This document shows positions 7,721 through 15,282 of a DNA stretch of 22,266 bases, in pieces. Origin of the DNA: Prevotellamassilia sp. GTDB lineage: Bacteria > Bacteroidota > Bacteroidia > Bacteroidales > Bacteroidaceae. Every line of letters starts with the position of its first letter. The stretch's first letter is position 1. Position numbers and translations under genes: made by a program. The notes beneath the pieces were generated by a model, which made no database searches, was not told where the DNA came from, and was given only the letters and a program-made list of their open reading frames with translations. The DNA is taken from positions 1 to 22,266 of the forward strand of contig VSQE01000037.1 in NCBI GenBank assembly GCA_009775705.1, written 5' to 3'.

Positions 7721-9010
7721 ATGACAAAGAAATTACGTAATGTCCCGTTCAGTCCTCCCGACATGACGGAGGCTGAGGCCGGTGAGGTGCGCGATGCGAT
7801 CCTCTCGGGCTGGATTACGACAGGTCCGCGCACGAAACAGTTGGAGCGCGAGGTGGCGGCCTTTACGGGTGCGGCGCGCTCCGTGTGCCTGAACTCCCAG
7901 ACGGCCTGCGGCGAGATGGCCTTGCGTCTGCTGGGCATCGGCGAGGGGGACGAGGTGATCGTTCCGGCCTATACCTATACGGCCAGCGCCTCGGTGGTGG
8001 AGCATGTGGGCGCCCGCCTTGTGATGGTGGATGTCCTTCCGGATCGTCCCGAGCTGGACTACGATGCGGTGGCGGCGGCCGTGACGTCGCGCACGAAGGC
8101 CGTCATCCCGGTTGATCTGGCGGGCATCCCCTGCGACTACGACCGCCTGTTCCGCATTGCGGAGGAAAAGAAGTCGCTGTTCACTCCCAAGACGGACCTG
8201 CAGCGGAAGATGGGGCGTATGGCCATTTGCTGCGATGCCGCGCATGCCTTCGGCGCCTCCCGTGGCGGCCGCATGGTGGGCTGCATCGCCGACTTCAGTT
8301 CGTTCTCGTTTCATGCGGTGAAGAACTTCACGACGGCCGAGGGCGGCGCGCTGACGTGGAACCTCCCTTTCGGGGCGGAGCCTGCGGAGAAGGATCTGGA
8401 CAACGACCCGCGTAATCCCCTGTGCGGTGTTCCCTTCATTGAGGGCGAGACCTGGAACGACCGTCTCTATCGCGTCTGCCAGCTTCTGAGCCTTCACGGT
8501 CAGAACAAGGACGCTCTGGCCAAGACGCGTCTGGGCGCCTGGGAGTATGACATCATCGGGCCTTGGTACAAGTGCAACATGACGGACGTTGCGGCGGCCA
8601 TCGGTCTGGTCCAGATGAAGCGCTATCCCGCCTTGCTGGCGCGCCGCCGCCGGATGATAGAACGGTATGACGAGGCCTTCCGCGAGCTGGACGTGTGCGT
8701 GCTGCGCCACTATACGGAGGCGTACGAATCGTCGGGCCATCTCTACCTTGTGCGTCTTTGCGGCCGCAGCCGCGAGGAGACGGATGGGGTGATAGAGCGT
8801 ATGGCCGGTCGTGGCATCGCGACGAACGTGCACTACAAGCCGCTGCCGATGATGACTGCCTACCGCCGGTTAGGTTTCGACATCGGTGACTATCCCCATG
8901 CGTACCGCCTGTTCGAGAACGAGATCACGCTTCCCCTGAACACCCGCATGACGGATGAGGACCAGGAATACGTGATCCGCAATTTCGTGGAAATAGTCAA
9001 GGCTCTCTGA
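7721..9010 (+). CDS. DegT/DnrJ/EryC1 (WcfR-like) PLP-dependent sugar aminotransferase
   Basis: A 429-residue aminotransferase counted from ATG 7721 (MTKKLRNVPFSPPD). The open frame extends upstream into the repeat block and the previous gene, but family proteins begin about here. Seen in order: ILSGWITTGPRTKQLE, the PLP-phosphate region NSQTACGEMALRLLG, VPAYTYTASA, DAAHAFGA with the PLP-pairing Asp at 172, and SFHAVKNFTTAEGGA with the Schiff-base lysine K201. The family moves an amino group from glutamate to a 4-keto nucleotide sugar. The SFHAVKN/TTAEGGA segment and overall size resemble WcfR, which makes UDP-AATGal in B. fragilis polysaccharide A. The 4-keto substrate could come from the dehydratase at 10230. 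The stop overlaps the next start (TGATG, 9008-9012). Confidence 0.92.
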   Translation: MTKKLRNVPFSPPDMTEAEAGEVRDAILSGWITTGPRTKQLEREVAAFTGAARSVCLNSQTACGEMALRLLGIGEGDEVIVPAYTYTASASVVEHVGARLVMVDVLPDRPELDYDAVAAAVTSRTKAVIPVDLAGIPCDYDRLFRIAEEKKSLFTPKTDLQRKMGRMAICCDAAHAFGASRGGRMVGCIADFSSFSFHAVKNFTTAEGGALTWNLPFGAEPAEKDLDNDPRNPLCGVPFIEGETWNDRLYRVCQLLSLHGQNKDALAKTRLGAWEYDIIGPWYKCNMTDVAAAIGLVQMKRYPALLARRRRMIERYDEAFRELDVCVLRHYTEAYESSGHLYLVRLCGRSREETDGVIERMAGRGIATNVHYKPLPMMTAYRRLGFDIGDYPHAYRLFENEITLPLNTRMTDEDQEYVIRNFVEIVKAL

Positions 9011-10170
9011 TGACCGGACGTGACGAGACCCTGTTGCTGGATCTGATAAAGGCCGCACTGGGCAAAGGCGACTCGTGCGGATATCCCGGAGCGGTTGACT
9101 GGAACGCGCTGTTCGACCTGTCTGTGAGGCAATGCGTCCCCGCCCTTGTCCTGGACGGATTGCAGCGGCTGTATGGTTCGGCGTCTCCGGAGCTTGCGGG
9201 GAACTCCGCGGAAGCAAAGCTCTGCAAACTGCGTTGGGCGGGCCTGGTCCTGAAGATGGAGCGCCAGTATGCGCTGCATGAGAGAATCATTGCTGAGCTG
9301 GCCGCTTTCTACGGAAAGGAGGGCATCGGACTGATGCTGCTGAAGGGGGTGGGGCTTTCCCGGTACTGGCCGCGGCCGGAGCACCGTGCGGTAGGCGATA
9401 TCGACGTGTACCTGATGGAGCAGGGCGCGGAGCGGGCATCTGCCGGTCAGCCGGTCTGGAAGCGGGCGGACGGAGCCATGAAGGAGAAACTCGGCATCGT
9501 GGCCGACAATTCCCACCACCATCATTCCGTATATACCTACAAAGGTGTCATGGTGGAGAATCATTATGACTTTGTCAATGTGCACTCCCACAGGTCGAAC
9601 CGCCGGATTGAGGCTGATTTCAAGCGGCTGGCGGGTTCCGGCGCCGAAGAGCATGTATGTGCCGACGGTACAGGCATATATCTTCCGTCGCCCCTGTTGA
9701 ACGCTTTGTACGTTGCGCGTCACAGCGCCTGCCACTTTGCCGCGGAAGGCATGAACCTGAGGCAGCTGCTGGATTGGGCGCTGTTTGTGGAGAAGCGTCA
9801 CGCAGACATAGACTGGGATTTCTTCTGGGCCCGGTGCCGGGATTACGGCATGGAGGACTATGTCCTTTGCATGAATGAGATTGCCGTGAGGAAACTGGGC
9901 TTCGGGAAAGAGATCTTCCATACTCCAGGGGAGTATTCCGGTTTCGGCTCCTGCAGGCGGGAACTGGTGGACCGTGTCCTGAATGACATATTCTTTCCGC
10001 AGAAACCGGAAGGACAGAAGGAGGGGATTCCGTATGTCGTCGCACGTTTCAGACTGTGGCGTGATAATTTGTGGAAGCACAGGCTGGTCTATAGCGACAG
10101 TGTCCCTTCCACGTTTGTCGCCCAGATCAAAAGTCATCTGATGAAGCCTGCTACTATTTTCAGGACCTGA
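9010..10170 (+). CDS. Uncharacterised nucleotidyltransferase-fold protein of the polysaccharide operon
   Basis: A 386-residue protein matching the uncharacterised nucleotidyltransferase family (the NTP_transf_5 type). The sign is the beta-polymerase-like pattern LLKGVGLSRYW (about 111-120) followed by GDIDVYL with the metal-binding Asp pair D130/D132. The N-terminal region (VDWNALFDLSVRQCVPALVLDGL) is also typical. A run of four histidines lies at 169-172, then GVMVENHYDFVN. The C-terminal half is helical with conserved-looking ALYVARHSACHF and RQLLDWALFV. Such genes recur in Bacteroidales capsule loci, but the nucleotide and acceptor are unknown; transfer of a nucleotide to sugar, lipid or protein is possible. 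The start overlaps the aminotransferase stop, so it is coupled to it. A 59-bp AT-rich gap separates it from the dehydratase. Confidence 0.78.
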   Translation: MTGRDETLLLDLIKAALGKGDSCGYPGAVDWNALFDLSVRQCVPALVLDGLQRLYGSASPELAGNSAEAKLCKLRWAGLVLKMERQYALHERIIAELAAFYGKEGIGLMLLKGVGLSRYWPRPEHRAVGDIDVYLMEQGAERASAGQPVWKRADGAMKEKLGIVADNSHHHHSVYTYKGVMVENHYDFVNVHSHRSNRRIEADFKRLAGSGAEEHVCADGTGIYLPSPLLNALYVARHSACHFAAEGMNLRQLLDWALFVEKRHADIDWDFFWARCRDYGMEDYVLCMNEIAVRKLGFGKEIFHTPGEYSGFGSCRRELVDRVLNDIFFPQKPEGQKEGIPYVVARFRLWRDNLWKHRLVYSDSVPSTFVAQIKSHLMKPATIFRT

Positions 10171-10229
10171 CATGTCCCGGAAGGTAACAATGCTTTTGTT
10201 TTTATAGTATTGGTAAAAAAAGAAAAAGA

Positions 10230-12158
10230 ATGAAAATGTTGGGCAAGTTATTGGGCTGGTACTTCAGCCGCAAGATGCTTCCTTACTGGGTGCTGGTGGT
10301 ATTCGACGGTTTCCAGTGTTTCTTCGGCGGCCTGTTTTTTCTGTGGCTTTTGCATCCGGCCTCGGAGCTTCTGTCGATGTGGCCGGGTCTTCTTCATACG
10401 TGGGTGGCGTTCCTGACGTGCAGCCTGATCGGTTTCCGTGTGTTCCACACGTATTCCGGCATATTGCGCTACTCCCAGTTCATCGACCTTTTGCGGGTGT
10501 GCTGCGCCGGGGGTCTGTCGCTGCTTCTGGCGATGGTTTTCATGTACTTGTGCCGTCAGTCTGGCTGGGGCGTTTACTTCCAGGTGCTTCCGCTTCGCCA
10601 GGTGGTGTTCGTCTATTTGGGTACGACGGCCCTTCTTTGCGGCTCGCGTGTCCTGATCAAGCTGCTTTACGAAGGGGCCCAGGTGGGCGGCCGTGCCTGC
10701 AACGCTCTGATCTACGGAACTTATTCGGGTGCCGTGGCGCTGACGAACAACATCCGCAGCACGAAGCCCGCGCAGTTCCGCATCCGGGGCTATATCGGTG
10801 ACGAGCGTCCCCGGTACCGCGAGCGCCTGATGGGCAAGCGCATCTATTCTATCTTTGAGGATCTCCGCCCCTTGCTTCGGCGGGAGCGGATAGGCGCGGT
10901 TCTGGTGAGTCCTCTCAAGCACGAGGACTTCGTGAAGAACCGTGAGTTTCAAGAACTGCTTATGGATGCCGGGGTGAAGATTTATATTTCCCGCAATGCA
11001 GAAGAGTGGAAGGTTCGCAAGGACCCTCATGAGGAGGTTCGCCTGCGCGAGGTGGAGATAGAGGATCTTCTTCCCCGGGAGGAGATCCAGATAGACATGG
11101 CGGGTGTCGGCAGCCTTCTGTGCGGCCGCAAGGTGCTGATCACGGGCTCTGCGGGCAGCATCGGCTCGGAGCTGGTGCGCCAGATTGCTCCTTTCGGTCC
11201 TTCGGAGCTGATGCTGATAGACCAGGCTGAGACTCCTCAGCACGACATCCGCCTCCAGATGCGCAACGACTTTCCTGACATCCCTGCCCAGACGGTGGTG
11301 ACGTCGATTTGCCGCGCGGACCGCATGGAGGAGATCTTCGGGCGTTTCCGTCCGGACTATGTGTTCCATGCTGCGGCCTACAAGCATGTTCCCATGATGG
11401 AGGACAACCCGAGCGAGAGTGTCTTCAACAACGTGTGGGGCACGCGCATCCTGGCGGACCTGAGCGTGAAGTACGGCGTCCGCAAGTTTGTGATGGTGAG
11501 CACGGACAAGGCCGTGAACCCAACGAACGTGATGGGTTGTTCGAAGCGCATCTGCGAGATGTATGTGCAGAGCCTTGACCAGGCGATCAAGGAGGGTCTT
11601 GTGAAGGGTGTGACCCGTTTCGTGACGACCCGCTTCGGCAATGTCCTGGGTTCGAACGGCTCGGTGATCCCCCTGTTCCGCCGTCAGCTTGCTTCAGGCG
11701 GTCCCTTGACGGTGACTCATCCGGACATCATCCGCTACTTCATGCTGATTCCGGAGGCCTGTAAGCTTGTTCTGGAGGCCGGCACGCACGGCCAGGGCGG
11801 CGAGGTCTTCGTATTCGACATGGGCGAGCCTGTCCGCATCGCCGATCTGGCCCGTCGGATGATCCGTCTGAGCGGTGCGAAGAACGTGGATATCCGCTTC
11901 ACGGGTCTGCGTGAGGGTGAGAAGCTGTATGAGGAGGTTCTGAGCCAGGAGGAGGTCACGAAGCCTTCCTTCCACAAGAAGATCCGCATTGCGGATGTGC
12001 GCCGCTACTCCTACGAGGAGGTGGTTGAGGGCATCGGGGAGCTTTACCGCGTGGCCTCTCTTTATGATGACATGGGCACGGTCCGCCAGATGAAGCGTCT
12101 GGTTCCGGAGTACATCAGCCGGCATTCGCGCTACGAGGCGCTGGATGAAGAGAGGTGA
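10230..12158 (+). CDS. Membrane-bound nucleotide-sugar 4,6-dehydratase (CapD/PglF/WbpM/FlaA1 family)
   Basis: A 642-residue protein. The first ~150 residues contain about four membrane segments, followed by a CoA-binding-like Rossmann domain (ALIYGTYSGAVALTNNI) and the catalytic SDR domain. The NAD motif is GSAGSIG at 306-312; AAAYKHVPMME is a family signature. The catalytic segment STDKAVNPTNVMGCSKR has Met (M435) where classical SDRs have Tyr, with K439 retained. This MxxxK form is normal for the large membrane 4,6-dehydratases. They turn UDP-GlcNAc into UDP-4-keto-6-deoxy-GlcNAc, the substrate of a 4-aminotransferase, two genes upstream here. It is the last gene of the operon and is followed 30 bp later by a strong terminator. 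Start ATG 10230 is preceded by an A/G-rich stretch (aaaaaaagaaaaaga). Confidence 0.93.
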   Translation: MKMLGKLLGWYFSRKMLPYWVLVVFDGFQCFFGGLFFLWLLHPASELLSMWPGLLHTWVAFLTCSLIGFRVFHTYSGILRYSQFIDLLRVCCAGGLSLLLAMVFMYLCRQSGWGVYFQVLPLRQVVFVYLGTTALLCGSRVLIKLLYEGAQVGGRACNALIYGTYSGAVALTNNIRSTKPAQFRIRGYIGDERPRYRERLMGKRIYSIFEDLRPLLRRERIGAVLVSPLKHEDFVKNREFQELLMDAGVKIYISRNAEEWKVRKDPHEEVRLREVEIEDLLPREEIQIDMAGVGSLLCGRKVLITGSAGSIGSELVRQIAPFGPSELMLIDQAETPQHDIRLQMRNDFPDIPAQTVVTSICRADRMEEIFGRFRPDYVFHAAAYKHVPMMEDNPSESVFNNVWGTRILADLSVKYGVRKFVMVSTDKAVNPTNVMGCSKRICEMYVQSLDQAIKEGLVKGVTRFVTTRFGNVLGSNGSVIPLFRRQLASGGPLTVTHPDIIRYFMLIPEACKLVLEAGTHGQGGEVFVFDMGEPVRIADLARRMIRLSGAKNVDIRFTGLREGEKLYEEVLSQEEVTKPSFHKKIRIADVRRYSYEEVVEGIGELYRVASLYDDMGTVRQMKRLVPEYISRHSRYEALDEER

Positions 12159-12188
12159 GGACGGGATTCTTCCGCTTCCCCTCTAAAA

Positions 12189-12238
12189 AAACCGTTTCTT
12201 CAGGCACCGTTAAGATGCCCGGAGAAACGGTTTTTTTT
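12189..12238. terminator. Bidirectional intrinsic terminator between convergent operons
   Basis: An 11-bp perfect stem (12189-12199 with 12223-12233, aaaccgtttct/agaaacggttt) is topped by an inner GGCA/TGCC pairing. On the + strand it is followed by eight T (12231-12238), and on the - strand by the complement of the A-run at 12185-12191. It lies 30 bp after the dehydratase stop and 22 bp after the amylase stop on the other strand, so it serves both. Confidence 0.9.
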
Positions 12239-12260
12239 ATCGGAACGGCCGGACCGTGCT

Positions 12261-13763
12261 TCAAGTAGCCTGCTGTTCTTCTTCCGGCTTTTTAACCCAG
12301 ACGGCCGTCTTGCCGCCGGAGACGGGAAAGACACAATTGCCGTCGGGGCCGATGGTGAGGGTTTCGGAACGGTTGCCCGTGACTTCGTGCCATACCTCGC
12401 CGGCGTGTTGTGTGCCGACGTTCATCAGTTTGTCGCCTTCGTCGCCTACAGAGATGACCAGCGCCAGACCCGAATCGGGATGCTTGTCGTCGCCCCGGCG
12501 CACCAAGCCTATGGTGGAAGGATGGTCGAAGTAGAGTTCCTGCTCGCCATGGGCATAGTGCCGGCGGACGTTCAGCAGTGTGTCGATGGTGCCGCGGTGG
12601 GGTGAGGGTGTTCCGTCCATGCCGTAGTAGTCGCCGTAGAAGAGGCAGGGATAGCCCTCGCGCATCAGCAGGACAAGCGCGTAGGCCGACGGTTTGAACC
12701 AGTCTTCCACTTGCGATTCGAGAGAGCAGCCTTTCTGTGAGTCGTGGTTGTCGACGAAGGTGACGGCCAGGGTGGGATGATTCCGGACGAGCGTGCCGTC
12801 TAAGAGGGTGCGCAGGTCGTATTCGCGTCCGGCCTGCGAGGCCTGGAAGAAGTTGTAGTGCAGGCCCACATCGAAAAGGTCCAGTTCGTAGTCGACATGG
12901 CCCAGATATTCTTCCAATGCGGTGAGGTCTTCTTTCCAGTATTCGCCTACGGCATAGAAATCACGCTTCAATTCGCTGCGGACGGTGGTGAGAAATTGCC
13001 GGACAAACTGGTCGTTCATGTGCTTGATGGCATCGAGACGCATGCCGTCGAGTTCCAGCTCGCGGGCTACCCATATTCCCCACCGGTTCAATTCGGCGAT
13101 GACTTCGGGATGATTCAGGTCGATGTCCGAATGCATCAGGTAGTCGTAGTTGCCGTTTTCGGTGTCGACACCGATACTCCAGGCTTTTCCCTCACTGACA
13201 ATCTGATAGATTCCGTTCTTTTCGTCGGCTTCGTTGCGGTCGGTGCCGGAGAAGTGGTACCAGTGCCATTTGAACGAAGAATATTTGTCGCCCCGTCCCG
13301 GGAAGTCGAACCCAGTCCAGCATTCTATTTCGTAGGGCTCGGCAAGGGGCTGGTCACGGTTGTCCGGATCAACGGGGTATGCCATGCACTTTTCAGTGCG
13401 GTCGGCGCCGGCTTTATGGTTCATTACGGCATCTAAATAGACGCAGATGTCGTGACGGTGCAGTTCGGCGATGGCTTCTTGCAGTTCCTGGCGGGTGCCG
13501 TACTTGGTGCGGACAGTTCCTTTCTGGTCGAATTCGCCTAAATCGTAGAGGTCGTATGTGCCGTAGCCCACATCATTGCTGCCCGTTCCTTTGTAGGCGG
13601 GCGGAATCCATACGGCCGTTATGCCGATGTCGTGCAGATGCCGCGCATCGTCTTTGAGTTGTTTCCACAAGGTTCCGTCGTCCGGCAGATTCCATTCGAA
13701 GTATTGCATCATGACTCCGTTTTTCATACTCCATAATTTTTTAAGTTCCTGATATTTTTTCAT
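12261..13763 (-). CDS. amyA: Cytoplasmic alpha-amylase, GH13 (AmyA-like)
   Basis: A 500-residue GH13 amylase close in size and layout to E. coli cytoplasmic AmyA and bacillary liquefying amylases. It has no signal peptide. The four conserved regions are present: DAVMNH (D111-H116), GMRLDAIKH with nucleophile D244, acid/base E274 in GEYWK, and FVDNHDS with D341. MMQYFEWNLPDDG and VWIPPAYKG at the N-terminus are typical. It hydrolyses alpha-1,4-glucans, probably imported maltodextrins or stored glycogen. I chose ATG 13763 (MKKYQELKKLW) over a longer in-frame start at 13829, because a promoter at 13799-13829 lies between them. A later ATG at MKNGVMMQYFEW is also possible. The gene converges on the polysaccharide operon and shares its terminator. 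It has its own promoter, so it need not be cotranscribed with the flavoprotein gene upstream. Confidence 0.93.
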   Translation of the reverse strand: MKKYQELKKLWSMKNGVMMQYFEWNLPDDGTLWKQLKDDARHLHDIGITAVWIPPAYKGTGSNDVGYGTYDLYDLGEFDQKGTVRTKYGTRQELQEAIAELHRHDICVYLDAVMNHKAGADRTEKCMAYPVDPDNRDQPLAEPYEIECWTGFDFPGRGDKYSSFKWHWYHFSGTDRNEADEKNGIYQIVSEGKAWSIGVDTENGNYDYLMHSDIDLNHPEVIAELNRWGIWVARELELDGMRLDAIKHMNDQFVRQFLTTVRSELKRDFYAVGEYWKEDLTALEEYLGHVDYELDLFDVGLHYNFFQASQAGREYDLRTLLDGTLVRNHPTLAVTFVDNHDSQKGCSLESQVEDWFKPSAYALVLLMREGYPCLFYGDYYGMDGTPSPHRGTIDTLLNVRRHYAHGEQELYFDHPSTIGLVRRGDDKHPDSGLALVISVGDEGDKLMNVGTQHAGEVWHEVTGNRSETLTIGPDGNCVFPVSGGKTAVWVKKPEEEQQAT

Positions 13764-13798
13764 CTCTGTCCCACGCTTTTCAGGGCGCAGGACAGAGA

Positions 13799-13829
13799 CA
13801 AAGGTAAGGAAGATGCGGAAAAGAGACAA
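13799..13829 (-). promoter_or_regulatory. Bacteroidota-type promoter for the amylase gene
   Basis: On the - strand a TTG (-33 element, complement of 13827-13829) is followed after 20 bp by TACCTTTG (complement of 13799-13806), matching the -7 consensus TAnnTTTG exactly. The predicted transcript begins near 13792, giving a leader of about 30 nt to ATG 13763. Confidence 0.68.
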
Positions 13830-13899
13830 GCGGGAACGGGCCCTGTTAAGACAAAATAGGGTATTTTAATCTGACGTCAGGGTCTGTGTCTTGATTTCA

Positions 13900-15165
13900 T
13901 TAGGAATGGCAAAGGGGGCTTCCGGCAGACATGGCGGAAGCCGCGGTGTGGGCCGTGGTCCATGCGGCCTGGAGGTTGAAACCTCCTGTGATGCCGTCGA
14001 TGTCGAGTATTTCGCCGGCGAAGAACAGCCCTGGCGTGTGGCGGCTTTCAAGTGTGGCGGGGTTTATGGAGCGGAGGCTTACGCCACCGCAGGTGACGAA
14101 CTCCTCGCGGAAGGCAGACCGGCCGCCGATGGTATAGCTGTCGGCTGTGAGGATGGCGGCAAGCCGGTTGATGCTTTTGCTGCCGGCTTCTCCGCAGGGC
14201 TTGTCGGGAGCGATGCCGGTGCGTTGCAGCAGGTAGGTCCAGAGGCGTCCTTGCAGACCGTAGGGCCGCAGGGCTGCGAGTTTGCGGCGCGGCGATCCGG
14301 CGGCAAGTTTCTTCAAGCAGTCGGCTACGGCTCCGGCGTCAGGCTCTCCGGCCCAGCAGACGGACAGCGGGGCACGGTAGCCGCGTTCGCTGAGATGGCG
14401 GGCGGCGTAGGACGACAGTTTCAGAATGGCGGGGCCGCTCAGTCCCCAATGCGTGATGAGCAGCGGACCCGCGGCACGGAATTTCGTACCGGCAAGGGCT
14501 ACTTGTGCCTTTTCTACCACAATGCCCGTGAGGGCCGTGAGGTTCGGTTCTCTGACGGTGAAGGTGAAGAGCGAGGGACAGGGCGGCTCTATGCGGTGGC
14601 CCAGTGCGGCGAGCCAGTCGTGCCCTTCGCCGTGGGGCGCTCCGCCTGTCGTCAGGGCCACTTTGTCGAAACTTTGCGGGGGACGTCCGTCGGCAAACGA
14701 TACTTCCAGACGTCCCGAAGCATGGGGCGCGACGGAGCGGACCGGATGTTGTGTGAGCACCTCGACACCGGCGGAGCGGGCCTCGCGGAGCAGGCAGTCG
14801 GTGACGCTTGCCGAATCCTGCGAACGGGGAAACACGCAATCATCGTCCTGGGTGACGAGGGGCACACCGTGGCTCTCGAACCAGACGCAGGTTTGTTTCG
14901 GGCCGAATTGGCGCAGCAGGCGGCTCATCAGGCGATGGCCGCGCGGATAGACATGGCTCAGATCGCAGACGGAGGCGAAGGAATTGGTCAGATTGCAGCG
15001 TCCGCCGCCCGATATCCTGACTTTGGCCAGCAGGCGCCGGCTGCGTTCGAGTATCACTACACGGGTTTCGGGACGGGCCTGCTTCAGGTGGATGGCCAGG
15101 AAGAAGCCTGCGGCTCCGCCGCCTATTACGGCGACTTCCGGATAGGGGTGGCTGGGTTGTGTCAT
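13900..15165 (-). CDS. HI0933/YhiN-family NAD(P)/FAD-dependent oxidoreductase (BaiN-like)
   Basis: A 421-residue flavoprotein. The N-terminus carries the FAD-binding Rossmann motif VAVIGGGAAGFFLAIHL (about 11-27) and then ERSRRLLAKVRISGGGRCNLTN, the hallmark of the HI0933/YhiN family. A second family marker, LTTGGAPHGEGHDWLAALGH, sits mid-protein. The C-terminus has GGVSLRSINPATLESR and FAGEILDIDGITGGFNLQAAW, closing the FAD site. The physiological substrate of most members is unknown; some relatives reduce bile-acid intermediates, but nothing here argues for that. It lies downstream of gldN after a 117-bp gap containing a hairpin, so it may be transcribed partly by read-through from the secretion operon. 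A long open frame on the opposite strand is a shadow caused by high GC. Confidence 0.92.
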   Translation of the reverse strand: MTQPSHPYPEVAVIGGGAAGFFLAIHLKQARPETRVVILERSRRLLAKVRISGGGRCNLTNSFASVCDLSHVYPRGHRLMSRLLRQFGPKQTCVWFESHGVPLVTQDDDCVFPRSQDSASVTDCLLREARSAGVEVLTQHPVRSVAPHASGRLEVSFADGRPPQSFDKVALTTGGAPHGEGHDWLAALGHRIEPPCPSLFTFTVREPNLTALTGIVVEKAQVALAGTKFRAAGPLLITHWGLSGPAILKLSSYAARHLSERGYRAPLSVCWAGEPDAGAVADCLKKLAAGSPRRKLAALRPYGLQGRLWTYLLQRTGIAPDKPCGEAGSKSINRLAAILTADSYTIGGRSAFREEFVTCGGVSLRSINPATLESRHTPGLFFAGEILDIDGITGGFNLQAAWTTAHTAASAMSAGSPLCHS

Positions 15166-15200
15166 GCTGCGGAAGGGTATGGGGTTTCTGTTTAAAAGAG

Positions 15201-15231
15201 CAGCCGGCTTGCAGGATGTGCGGGCCGGCTG
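15201..15231 (-). terminator. Hairpin between gldN and the flavoprotein gene, probable terminator/attenuator
   Basis: An 8-bp perfect GC-rich stem (15201-15208 with 15224-15231, cagccggc/gccggctg) has a 15-nt loop. Read on the - strand it is followed by CTCTTTTAAA, a short T-run. It lies 51 bp past the gldN stop. The T-run is short, so it may only partly end transcription. Confidence 0.5.
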
Positions 15232-15282
15232 TTATCGGTGTATAGGGCGTTTCTGTGTTTCTCCGGGAAGAGATCGGGTGTT

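Noticed and set aside
8890..10173. 427-aa open frame on the - strand
   Set aside because: It lies antisense to the well-supported nucleotidyltransferase gene, shows no recognisable motif and is the expected shadow of GC-rich coding sequence.
10171..10229. Promoter before the dehydratase gene
   Set aside because: TAGTATTG at 10205-10212 resembles a -7 element, but no TTTG is found 19-21 bp upstream.
10248..11387. 379-aa open frame on the - strand
   Set aside because: Antisense to the membrane dehydratase gene, with His/Arg-rich composition and no family motif.
13764..13829. Longer N-terminus of the amylase (start at 13829)
   Set aside because: It would place the start codon on the -33 element of the promoter and adds residues unlike GH13 N-termini.
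13891..15195. 434-aa open frame on the + strand
   Set aside because: Antisense shadow of the HI0933/YhiN flavoprotein gene, whose FAD motifs are clear; the + frame is low-complexity Gly/Ala/Arg-rich.
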